Assembly (NCBI RefSeq): GCF_950023065.1
Contig: NC_088677.1
Coordinates: 64,195,469-64,259,468, forward strand
Length of the DNA: 64,000 nt
Reading direction: 5' to 3'
Source of the DNA: Planococcus citri
Lineage: Eukaryota; Arthropoda; Insecta; Hemiptera; Pseudococcidae
The stretch's first letter is position 1. The number at the start of each line of letters is the position of its first letter. The notes beneath the pieces are model-generated. The model was not told the origin of the DNA. It ran no database searches and worked only from the letters and a program-made list of their open reading frames with translations. A program made the position numbers and the translations under genes. This document shows positions 1 to 10,633 of the stretch, piece by piece.

Positions 1-2259
1 GTCTCTGTGATTTTTTTGATTTTCTGAGATAGGTATAAGCATTTGAAATTTTACAAAATGGTGTCGTTTAAAAATTTCAAATAGCTTCAGTTCCAATTTC
101 TGTAGCCATGAGCTGTGAATTTTTTGTTTATGAATTTAAACTTGAATAAATAGTACAAAGACAACGAAATTTTAATTTTTTAAAAATGACTCATTATACC
201 TAGCCCTTAATAAATAATACATACATACATTAAAAAATTGCTTAAGCGTTATTTGTTTTTTTCAAATTAGAAATTTTTAAAGATTGTTATTTTTAGTCAA
301 CATACCTCTAAAAATAAAAAAAAAATGAATTTTACAGTTTTACAATTTTCAATGTGTTAAGTAACAGAAAATTGAAAAAAATTCCCCTCACTGCCTAATT
401 GAGCGCAAATGTACATACAGAAATTTCTTAGTTTTATCTTCTATGATTGCAAAAATTTGTGAAATATCATAATTCAGAATTTTCAGTTCAATTTGTGCTT
501 TATTAGGCGATCTGAAAGGAATTTTTTCACTTTTCTGTTGGTACAATAATGATAACAACTGCAGAAATCATTTTAATAAAAATTAAAGGTATTCCAACTG
601 AAAATACTTGACAATTATTGAAAAACTTTCTCCCGTAAAAAACAGATAATGCCATCGTAATTTTTTGATGTGTTATTCCATATATCAGGGGCTATAACTG
701 AGAATTTTCTAAAATTTGAATTCAACTTGTTGTCTTCGTAATATGTTTTTTTTTTCGATCATTGAAATTTAAATAGATTGTTGTAGGTTTTCAAAAGTGG
801 TAACTTGATTTTGTCGTCATGCTACAGCAATTGAATCCGAAGCTATCTTCATTTAAAATTTCCTAGCGATGCCATTTTGTAACATTTCAAAATATGCTTA
901 TAAATATTTAAGTGACATAAAAATTGTGGAGATCTCCGGTTTGCGTTTACGTTATTCGTCATCGTTGGTTAACACTCTTAAACTTAAGCAAAGTATTTTA
1001 AAGGATCGGTAACCCATCGTGCAAATTGTGTTTGGTCTAACGACGGGGAATCTCTCAATCATATTTTATCCATGTCCAAAATTCAAGATACCTACTAAAG
1101 GAATTTGAAAGTTTCAGTCGATCATAGCTCCCTCAAATTGTCACAAATCTTTGACAATTCTGCAACATGGCAGAATCAGATTCAATCTACCTGTAATATT
1201 TCAAGAATTGTGAAACTTTGAAGAATCCACCAAAAAATAAGAAAACCCATAACATCGTGCCTTCACTTTTTAGAGTCGAAGAACATTTAAAAAATATCCG
1301 AACGCAAAGACCTACTTGCAATCAGAGAATACTTATTAGTAAATATAGCATTAAAATCGTTGGGTAGCCTATGCATTTCACGATGTGGAAAACATTCACA
1401 AGTGATGCAAACTCCCTAAATGATATGTATGTACTTACTTAATATTTGCAAATTGCCCAAAATTGATGGAAGGTATTGAAGGTGGATTTTTTATTCATAA
1501 TAAATTTATGCTGTTTGAATTTTAGGGTGTGGTTGAAAAGAGGATGATGAGTCTGTAGTCTATAGTGAGATATTCCAGGTATACCTACCTATCATAATTT
1601 CCGTTGGCTCTTTGTTTTTAATTCTATTGTCGAGCAAGTGCTCTTATAAACTTGTGAATGGAAAAATTGTCTCATGGCGATGGAAACCTTCGAAAATTGA
1701 ACTATTGGTCTCTTCGTGGATGGAAACCTCCGAGTAATTGTGATCGACTAGTTAATGAAAAAAGGAAAGGACTGGCTGTTCAGTTTTCAGATTTTTCCTC
1801 CAGGAAGAGACCCAGTGGTTTAATTTTTGGAGAATTTCCTCCGGTTTGCGACCTTGCATTAGTTTACATAATTTCACGCTATTCAGTCAATTCTGATTTT
1901 TATTGTGAGTTCATGATTCCAATTTTTCAAAGTGATGTGATAATTTCTTGACATTTTTTTTATTTTTACCTTCGGAAATTTAAAGAAATGGAAAAGTAAG
2001 AACTCTTTTGCAATCAACGTCTATGATAATTCGCTCATTTCATATCATAAAGGGCTTTCACTCTTGTTGTTCATTTTTCGGGTCCTTCGTCAGCGGCATA
2101 ATGCGTGATTACAGAACAAAGCTCCACACTGAAACTCCCTGTACACGAATGGATACGAGCAGTGAAGTTGAACGACGCTTGACAAAGTTCGAATATGGGG
2201 AACACGCTGCGAAATTAAATTGATTAATTTTGTTTTTCGTGTCAATCTCAGCGTATATC
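1..2259. other. AT-rich sequence without a recognised gene
   Basis: There are only short chance frames. The 97-codon frame at 1658-1951 contains a near repeat (gatggaaacct twice, 1679 and 1720) and resembles no known protein. If Cbl extends upstream, this is intron. Confidence 0.5.
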
Positions 2260-2930
2260 TACATACACAACAACCGACGAACTATTTGATATAAAATGAG
2301 ACAAGTCGCGAGTGAAAAAAAGGCCTATGCAATATCGCCCGCCATCGCCTCGGGCTCAAACGATTGATAATTAGGTATACGAGCGAGTTTGACATTTGCA
2401 AAAGCCATCTACCTACCCGTTCGCGCTCATACATACGAGTAGTAGGTGTAGTATAGTATACGTGGTGCGTTTTTTAATGTATACGCATTAACTCCAAATG
2501 ACGAGCCTTTTGGGAATTGTGGCGTATAAAATTCTCGTTAAATATCGGTACGCGAAGACATAGAAGTTATCGCCATCCATGTCGACGTGAACGAGACGGA
2601 AATTACATTGTTTAGCTTCTGGGAATGATTATAATGGATTTCGTTTAAATTGTATTGTTCGCGACGCGACGCGACGCGACATACAATATATTTTTAGTAT
2701 ACGCGAAATGACGAAGAATTATATAAAATTACTAGCGTATAAAGTAAACGAGCTCGAGCTCTCGTAAGAATTAATTATTCATCGGTCGTAAGCATGAGCG
2801 GTGAGTGTCTATGTGTAATGAGACGAGAGTCGAGAGGCACACCGGCAAATGGACTGAATCGCAGTCGCAGCTGCTTGTACTGGACACGTACGTACGCGTT
2901 TCCGTTATTGTTTTATTTTATGTAATTTTT
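2260..2930. other. CpG-richer patch with (CGCGA)4
   Basis: This stretch has many more CG dinucleotides than its surroundings, a CGCGA tandem at 2660-2680, repeated acgta words near 2885-2900, and an ATG followed at once by a consensus donor (atgagcggtgagtg at 2794-2807). These are traits of a promoter or first exon, perhaps of a Cbl transcript, but no following exon links it. Only the base composition is certain. Confidence 0.3.
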
Positions 2931-3242
2931 TCTTTCTTTTAGCGTGAAGGTTACGTAATCGAGAAAAATGCTTCGACTTCCTCGTTATTGTGATAAATGA
3001 AATTGAAAATTCCACCGCGCCGATCAACGAGAACGAGCGAAGATGAGGGTTTAGGTAGAAGCTTTTGGTGGAATGCGTTTGGGGAATCGTATGTGTCGTC
3101 TGGAAGACTTCGGATTTTATTTTGAATGAGTGTGTGTGATTTGGACGGGTTTCTTCGGTTGTAACGAAATTGCATTTTTTGCTTTAACGAGGAAGGAATT
3201 CGCGCGTAAAAATATGTAATATTCTAACGTTCATTTTTGAAC

Positions 3243-3590
3243 AAAAATTTACCAATTTTGAAAAATTCGCTAAAAATGAGAAAATGTCTGGATCATTTAA
3301 GTGACTTCGCCAACTCGTGGTATTTGAGTGAATGAACAAAAAAGTTATTATGACAAATTTTCTACACCCAATTTGAAAATTTGAAATTTTCAAAATCTAG
3401 GGCACAGCAAATTTAGTAATTTTGAATAAAGTCTGTCCCTTCAATTTTGAAGAAGGGCAATTTGTCATAACATTTTTTGTATTGTCCATTCGAGTAAGTA
3501 CCTATTATGGGTTATGGGCATCACTTAAATGGTTCAAATATTTTCTTATTTTTGAGAATTTTTTTCAAAATTGGTAAATTTCTAGTTTTG
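3243..3590. mobile_element. Divergent fold-back element
   Basis: The left arm (about 3243-3366) and right arm (about 3447-3590) are inverted, imperfect copies. Shared words include accaattttgaaaaa, catttaagtga and ttatgacaaatt. Total about 350 bp with an 80-bp loop, consistent with an old MITE-like element. No coding content. Confidence 0.5.
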
Positions 3591-4390
3591 CGAAACCCGT
3601 GGCTCGTTTAATTCACAAGACAGACAACCAGTCATTTGGCAGACAATTTCCGGAATACCCTGTAACTGCTTTGTGGGGATTTGGCCGTTACAAATGTTCG
3701 GCATAATTACCTACTATGAGGTATTGGTTTTTGAGGAGCTAGTAGCTGCATTGAAAGCTCTTGCGCAGCAAGAAGATATCAATCGATCAAAATGATCTTT
3801 CATTTTGTTTCAAGAATAACTAAAACATTAATAATATTCTGACATCTGAAATACCATAATAATTACTTATTTAAAAAAACGAATCTCTCAATTTTATTGA
3901 ACTGATTTAAAAAAATTTTGACTTACTCTCTAGATGAGTTTTTATGAAAAGTTGTCGGCGGCCACACGATCTGGCACAGTTGATCGCACTTTTAATTTTT
4001 GTCCAGCATGGATTTCATAATTTTATCCATCTGACGAGAAAACAATGCATGTTGAATGTTGAACTAATGAGAGAACCTCATGAAATGTTCCCCAGTGATT
4101 TTGATGGAAAGTGGTATCAGTGGTTGCCTTTGGTCCAAGTACCGTATCGTTTAAATTTCAGCCGCCAGTTTTGGTCAAATTTTCCAAAACCGCTACCCCG
4201 ACGCTCAAGTTTTTACCACCACGTTGTGAGAAAATGTTGACCCAAGAAATCTCCCTCGAAAAATATAAAACCCGAGTAATTCCAGCTAGAAAAGCTTAAA
4301 AATATCAATGTTGTTATGCTATAGGACAACAGCACAACTATAAAAGACTTCAAAGAAAGTATGTGCTGAACTTATGATCAAGTGGTGCAT

Positions 4391-4655
4391 CATATCGTTG
4401 CCTTAGTTGCAAAGTAGCGTATGTCCATCTGTTAACTTGATACTTCGTGTAAAAGTGCTTTCAATCTGGAGCGCCATCTATTGGGTTTTAGTGGTAGCCA
4501 ATGGGTGAGTATGCTGGTGGGACATGTCTCCGACATACCTACCCATTGGCTACCACTAAAACCCAATAGATGGCGCTCCAGATTGAAAGCACTTTTACAC
4601 AAAGTATCAAGTGAACAGATGGACATTGCTACTTTGCAACTAAGGCAACGATATG
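4391..4655. mobile_element. Near-perfect fold-back (hairpin) element
   Basis: The left arm 4391-4506 and right arm 4541-4655 are inverted copies of about 115 bp with only a few mismatches (gtgtaaaagtgctttcaat against attgaaagcacttttacac; gcgccatctattgggtttta against its exact complement). The loop is 34 bp. Such low divergence means a recent insertion, recent duplication or constraint. The transcript of either strand would fold into a long hairpin. Confidence 0.8.
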
Positions 4656-4905
4656 GGATGTAGCGCGGACATCACCTAATTATTCATATGTTCACTAAAT
4701 TAATTAAGGTCCGAAGGCCGTTGTGCATAATTATTTATTGTAAATAAAAAAAAAAAGTTACTTGCTCAGCGTACGTCTTGCTCAGCTTCCGTTAATTCTA
4801 TTTCGTTAAATTTCTGTTAAGTTGGTGTCATTTCCAATTTACCAATTAGTGGTGATCAGTAGAACCACTCAATTTTTGAAAATTTTGAGAATTCCAAATT
4901 TCAAA

Positions 4906-5025
4906 ATTTTACTGTGGGAGTTGAACCCAAAACTGCAGCCGCTAAAACTTTAATGGTGTGGTACCTGGGCCGCCGAGACCACGTTTCCTTCCACCAATCT
5001 CCCGAGGGACACTTCATGTGGTTCC
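4906..5025 (-). repeat. Possible tRNA-derived SINE head
   Basis: On the - strand, TGGGTTCAACTCCCAC (about 4914-4929) fits a polymerase III B box (GGTTCRANTCC). About 50 bp before it, GTGGTCTCGGCGGCCCAGGT could hold a worn A box. The stems do not pair well enough for a working tRNA, so a SINE or a tRNA relic is more likely. Confidence 0.3.
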
Positions 5026-5835
5026 CAAAGTTGATAGGTAATTAATTCAGTACCTATTCACAGCAAATTTACTTTTTCTGTCATCCCTTTGATGGCATCT
5101 TTTTCGGCATACGTGATGAATGCAATTCCACGATTATAATTTCAGTTGCAATATCTCCTTTTCACCGCCGCATCATCATCAAATAATTTCGAAAGTTTGT
5201 CTCTGAACACACTTTTAGAAATATTTGTACAGGATACCTGCAAGAGTAAAGTAGTTGAAAAGAAATTACCTGGAGTGTAATAATGTTAGATGGCACAACA
5301 TACTTCGTAACCAAAGGAATTAATAATAAAGGTGTGTTTTTTGGTGTGAGATTTATAAAAAAAAAAAATATTTATATTGTTATTTAAATTGAAAAGAAAA
5401 ATTTTAGATAAAAATTAATAGGTAGGCCTATAATGAATCACAAAAACATGAATTTTCCAATTTTTAATATTGAAGAAGATAATAACTGAATTCAGAATAT
5501 AGAAACTTCAACATGAACTTTAATCAATCATAAATGAAAAATGAAATTACTTATTCTTTCTCTCAGGGTTATCTTCAAATACAGCAATGGTCCTCTCACT
5601 AGCAGTTCCAATAATTTGGGTGAAATCGTCAATGTCTTCTAAATTATGCTGTAAAAAATTACCTATCCAATTAAGTATAATATCTTGAACTCTTTTTTTT
5701 TAAAATTTTGATTCACCCTACTTCATATGCATAGATGGATGGAATGTTACAATTTAATTTTAAAACAAAAACTTTTTTGTATGCTCAGCATGGCTCTTGG
5801 ACAAAGGATTCTCTTGAGGAAGTCCATTTGAACCA

Positions 5836-6363
5836 GGGCGCCTATTCTTGAAATTCTTTATCCCCGTTATTCGTGCAATTTGAGTTATTCTGAAATTGTC
5901 GTTATTGGTGTAATCAATGTTATCTAAAAATGGCATTCTTGAAAAAAAATTTAACCTAAAATTTTGTGTGCCAAAATAGTTGATAAAAGCATTTATTTTT
6001 CACCTTTATAAATCCTTACAACATATTTCACTTTGATCAGAGCCAAAACTTCAAAACTGGAGTAAAAAAATTCATTTTAAGCTGAGCTGAAATTTCTAAA
6101 ATTCAAGATCTCCTTAGCTTATCACATTTTCATTGGACAACTCCACTTTCTGCACAGAAATTTTCTCTTAGCCAACTGTCTTTACAAAAAATAACACTCA
6201 TAACGTTCATAACGACAACTTTTTGATCTCGCTATCCGTGCTATTTATTGCACAGATAGCGACAGATAACCCACCATAAAGAATTTCAAGAATACACCTA
6301 TACAAAAAAAATAACGCAAATTGCACGAATAGCGGGGATAAAGAATTTTGAGAATAGGGGCCC
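5836..6363. mobile_element. MITE-like element with about 54-bp terminal inverted repeats
   Basis: The left end (gggcgcctattcttgaaatt, 5836-5889) is matched in inverted form at the right (6310-6363, ending gagaataggggccc). Both carry the words ctttatccccg and attcgtgcaattt. The 528-bp element has an internal smaller palindrome around 6228-6261 (cgctatccgtgc / gcacagatagcg). No ORF of note. Confidence 0.65.
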
Positions 6364-9300
6364 AGGTCTTATGTTATTGGAAGACAATATCTGTGACAAC
6401 AATGAAATCATACTTCTTGACGATGTGTAAATTACTCTCCTTTGATTTTTTCTCTTTTCTTGCTTCATAATCTAATTCAGCAAATTTACTCAATGACTGC
6501 ATCAATTTACCATGCATTTGTAAGTGATTACTATTCACTTGCTTTAATATGCAGTTATGTGGGACAATCGTCTTGGTGTATGAGTTTTTATACTTGGAAA
6601 TATTTACCAGAGTATGTAATTTTCTCTTGATTTATACTTCAGAGTACGAATCTGTACATAACATTAATGATTCCCCTTTTGAAAATGTCCAAATCAAGAA
6701 AAGGTGTTGGTGTTGAATACAATTTATCCTAGAATTGAATTCACTTGTGAAGTTCCTGCCTTTATCAGTGATTTACAAAGTTGTTTCCCTTTTTCATTAA
6801 AAATCTAAAATAATGTCTTACCGCTGAGATTACAGTTCTCATTCATTTTCACTCTGACTACACTATACTCAGAGGACCTTAAAGCCAGAACCATCAAATA
6901 ACTCTGAAAGGATATTGGAATATGCTAAAATGATAGGTTAAAACGCTCAAAAATTCAAAAAAAGAGCACTAACAAGCTTGAATTAAATGGACTGGATTGT
7001 ATACTGTGTTTTCACCTCATCTCAAGATCGAGAATTTCATTGCAATACTTGTATTTCTTGTGACCTTACCATTAGAATTGCTCCCTCTCTTTCTATAAAT
7101 TGAAAGGTGGATAGAGGTACTGCCTCAGCATTATATTTTCTTCAAATAAGGCAAAGGAGCCTGCACTGACGTCAGATTAGCTGCATTGCATGCGATTAAT
7201 CGAACAACGCTCCATACTCTCGAATAAGTTTTTCAAAGCTGGGAAATTTACATTACAATATAATATCGGAGTAGAAAACTCTAGAGAACGTTGAAAATTA
7301 CAAAAAATCGTTATCACAAAGTCGTTAAAAAGTTTCTTATTCGTAAAACAAGCCGCGCTTCCTTCCTTTTTACTGCATGTTGACGTTTAAAAGGATAAAA
7401 CTACGCGGACTAATCGAAACTGTAAAAAAAAGAGAGGGAAAACCTTTGGAAGCTCAACTTGAGAAGATGTTGATGTGTTCTTCTTTCGTGTTTTGGTTTC
7501 CTGGGGCTATCGCTTTACTTAAGATGTTTCAAATGTATTTATTTTCTGTTCGATATCGTAAATAAAAAGTTGTATGTGTAACTTGTGTCAAGGGGTGTTC
7601 TGTGACATATGCGGTTAAAAAAACAAGAGCGAAACAGTTTGTCAATAAAAGTCCTGTAGTTTTATTTTCTAAATACCGCGATTTAGTTCTGTTTTTTGTG
7701 AAGGTTTTAAGCTTCTGCTGTATTCCTGAGGTTACATCTTGAGAGTTATTACCACTGTAGGATGTGAAAAACGTGTTGATACAGATGGTAGATTTTTTCA
7801 ATTTTGAAAGAAGTTGTGTATGGATTGCTTTAAGCAGGGTTAGAAAGATCTTAGTGTAAATTTGTGGCTGGAAAAATACTTTGAAAAATGAATTAATAAC
7901 TTGCTGAGTGTTCTAGCTTTCAATGCTGGTTCACATTTGATCAAAGTGTTACCTAATTCTGGTTTTTGCGTACAACCCCGGTCATTTTCGTTTGAAGAAA
8001 ATAAGGTTTGGGTTTCTGAATCTCCCTGGCTCATTGACTATAAAATTCAAATTCCACTTTTTGCGCTAACAAGTATACAAAGTAACCTGAAGGTTGGCAA
8101 ATCGCAAATAATCCGATTTCATATCAATTTTACAGCACTATTCCATCCTTAAAAATTCTAATTCTGAGAAACTAACTACAGACTCGTTCTTAGCCGCTCC
8201 GATAAACGTCTTTTTTGCTATTATTATTCTGATGTAATTTTCAAAAGCCATGTGTATTTTTTCTCTCATTTTAGTGGATTGTTTGAAAAATTGAACCAAA
8301 CAAAAGTGAATTCGAGCAGTTTTATCAAATTGGCCGTATGAAGTGTGGTAATCGGGACATTTCGGCCTGTTCGGCCTAAATCCAGCATTAGTTTACATCA
8401 AAAGGAAGTTTTAATGGTTGAAAAGTGCCATGAAATGGATGAGAAATCAAAGTTTTTGCGATCTGCCAATTTTTAAGTCGCTTGTAGTTTAAAGTTAATG
8501 GATAAGGGACGTTCAAAAATTCAAATCACAATGCTTTAGGAAGGCGACTGAAATTTCGCACTGGATAATGGTGTGTAAAAATGTCAAAAAAACACGATTT
8601 TTTCAGAAAATAACCGTAATTTGAGCATCCTAGGATGGACCTTTCTGTATGTGCAGGGAACTCGGAATTTTCTGGGTAATTTCCCACTCAACAAGCTGAT
8701 CAGCTTGTTGATTTTTTTTGAATTTTTTAAATTTGATTTCACAAAAAGAGAAGCTGAAACGCAACCAAGATACTTATACCTACAAGTACATGAAGCAGTG
8801 TTCAAAAAGCAAACACACTGCAATCAGTTGAACCCTATTATAACTTTTTTTAGATCAACGAAAAAATCGTCAATATATAATTTTAGAAAAAAATCGTGAG
8901 TTACACTTTCTCTTCAAGTAGAAAAATTTCGTTTCGGGTACAGTTTTTTTTTTATAGAGTTATAAAACTGAGTTAAACATCTCTTCGATCTTTTTACTCG
9001 TTCCACGTTAACATTTCATATGCCCTCTGTCACGACGTTGATGCTCTTCAAGGATCAGTGATCGGTCAACATTCGACAATGGTTTTGCAAATTAGTAGAA
9101 AAGCATCCGTGCGTCTCCATAATAAGAAACGTTTAGGTTGTGGAACTGTTTAGTGATCCGCGGCGCAATCACCGTGACGTATATTTATTGAAAATAAAAC
9201 AGTTGGTCTCGTGTACGCGATCACGATACGAGTACAAGCAAAAGTAACCAGTTATCCAATTTGTAATACCCTTGTTGAGCAGAATTTTACAGCGTGTAAA

Positions 9301-9671
9301 ATTTCATCGATGGGAAATAGGTTTGTGTGATTTTTGCCCAAGTCCAGTCCGGCTCGAAAAATACGTTACGTCGTCGCGCAGAGTCCATCAAGGTAATTAA
9401 AATCACCGTACAAATACAGACAGGTACGCAAAATAGAAACGGACCTCTAGATGGAATTCATTAGTCGACGAACTTGATCTAATTTACGTAGTTTGACCGT
9501 CCCTTGTAATTTGATCGTCGATTCGATACGGTTTTATATACGAATTTAACTATCTACGTACATTTGCTTAGCTGGGCTAGTGATATTCTCTTTTTATGTT
9601 ACCGGTTCGTATTGAAGTGGTGATTTTTAGGTTAATTTTGTTACTTACTTACTAGTCCGACTAAGTAGGTA

Positions 9672-10633
9672 AGGGTAAGGTGCCCTAATGCCGACCACTA
9701 CTCTAATTCCGACCACCTGCCGATTTCATTCAAATGATGCCTGAACTTTTCCGGGAAAAATGTATTTCTATTCCTTTTTCACAGACAAAACGAATGACAC
9801 CAAAATCGTAACCCTGAAACCAAAATTGACTTAGATAGAGCAGAAAATTGGTTTTGAAGGGTCAAAAACTTTTTGGCGCCTCTCACGTTGCGTTTTATGA
9901 CTTCGGTGATTTATGTGATTTTAATTATGTGAGGTATCTTTCAAGAATAAAAAAAGACGAGGAATTCAATGAAATAAAAATTTTTCAAATTTGACGAAGG
10001 CAAGTTGAAAAATTTCTCAAAAATTTTTTTTTTTGAGAAGTGCTCTAATATCGACCACCTTGTGTTTCTGCTTAAATTACAAACAAATCACATTACCTAT
10101 ACCTACCTATTAGGGCGGATCTGAAAAATTTACGCAATCTTTGATTTTGCTAAAAATTGAAATATCATGTTGAAGATTCGGAGTTGAAATGGCCCCAAAA
10201 AAAATTTTCAGCTTTCACCTGCCCCTGCTGTGGAACGGTGGTCTCTCGAAGTAGGGTCATTTTGAGAAAAAACACTTGGAATGCTCTCGAAAAATCAGTA
10301 TGTCTATAGCTATTGCTTGAATGAATGATAAAGTTATGAAAAGTATTTTAATTACTCGCAAATAAATTGATTTTGTACTTCTTTTTACACATTTATTTTT
10401 CAATTTCGGGGGTGGTCGGAATTAGGACCCAAAAATTTGAAATTCAATTTTTGAGTTGTTGAGGAAAAACTTTTGTAAAAACTTTGAAAATTTATTGATG
10501 TCAATGAGCTTTTGGCATGTGTTGGGGGAAAGATCAAGGTGTATTTTAAGCCATTTCGGGGATTTTTATCTCATAACGTGTTCGTTTGGCAGCCAAAAGA
10601 AAAAATGTGGTCGACATTAGAGCACCTTACCCT
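9672..10633. mobile_element. MITE-like element with TA target duplication
   Basis: The terminal inverted repeat is AGGGTAAGGTGCYCTAATGY followed by CGACCAC, about 27 bp, at 9672-9698 and 10607-10633. TA flanks both ends (9670-9671 and 10634-10635), as expected for Tc1/mariner-type insertion. Extra internal copies of the terminal word occur (gctctaatatcgaccacctt near 10043; ggtggtcggaattaggac near 10410). The interior has no transposase. It is probably a non-autonomous Tc1/mariner-like element. Confidence 0.65.

Larger units (their letters stand above)
3591..9671. other. Non-coding, repeat-bearing stretch
   Basis: Apart from the elements entered separately (4391-4655, 4906-5025, 5836-6363), I see only short frames without recognisable domains. 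The 98-codon frame at 3944-4240 has mixed composition but no known motif. A perfect palindrome, aacaagctgatcagcttgtt, lies at 8690-8709. Confidence 0.5.

Noticed and set aside
3944..4299. Two overlapping + strand frames (98 and 62 codons) with fairly even composition
   Set aside because: No known motif; possibly an old repeat remnant, but nothing in the sequence decides it.
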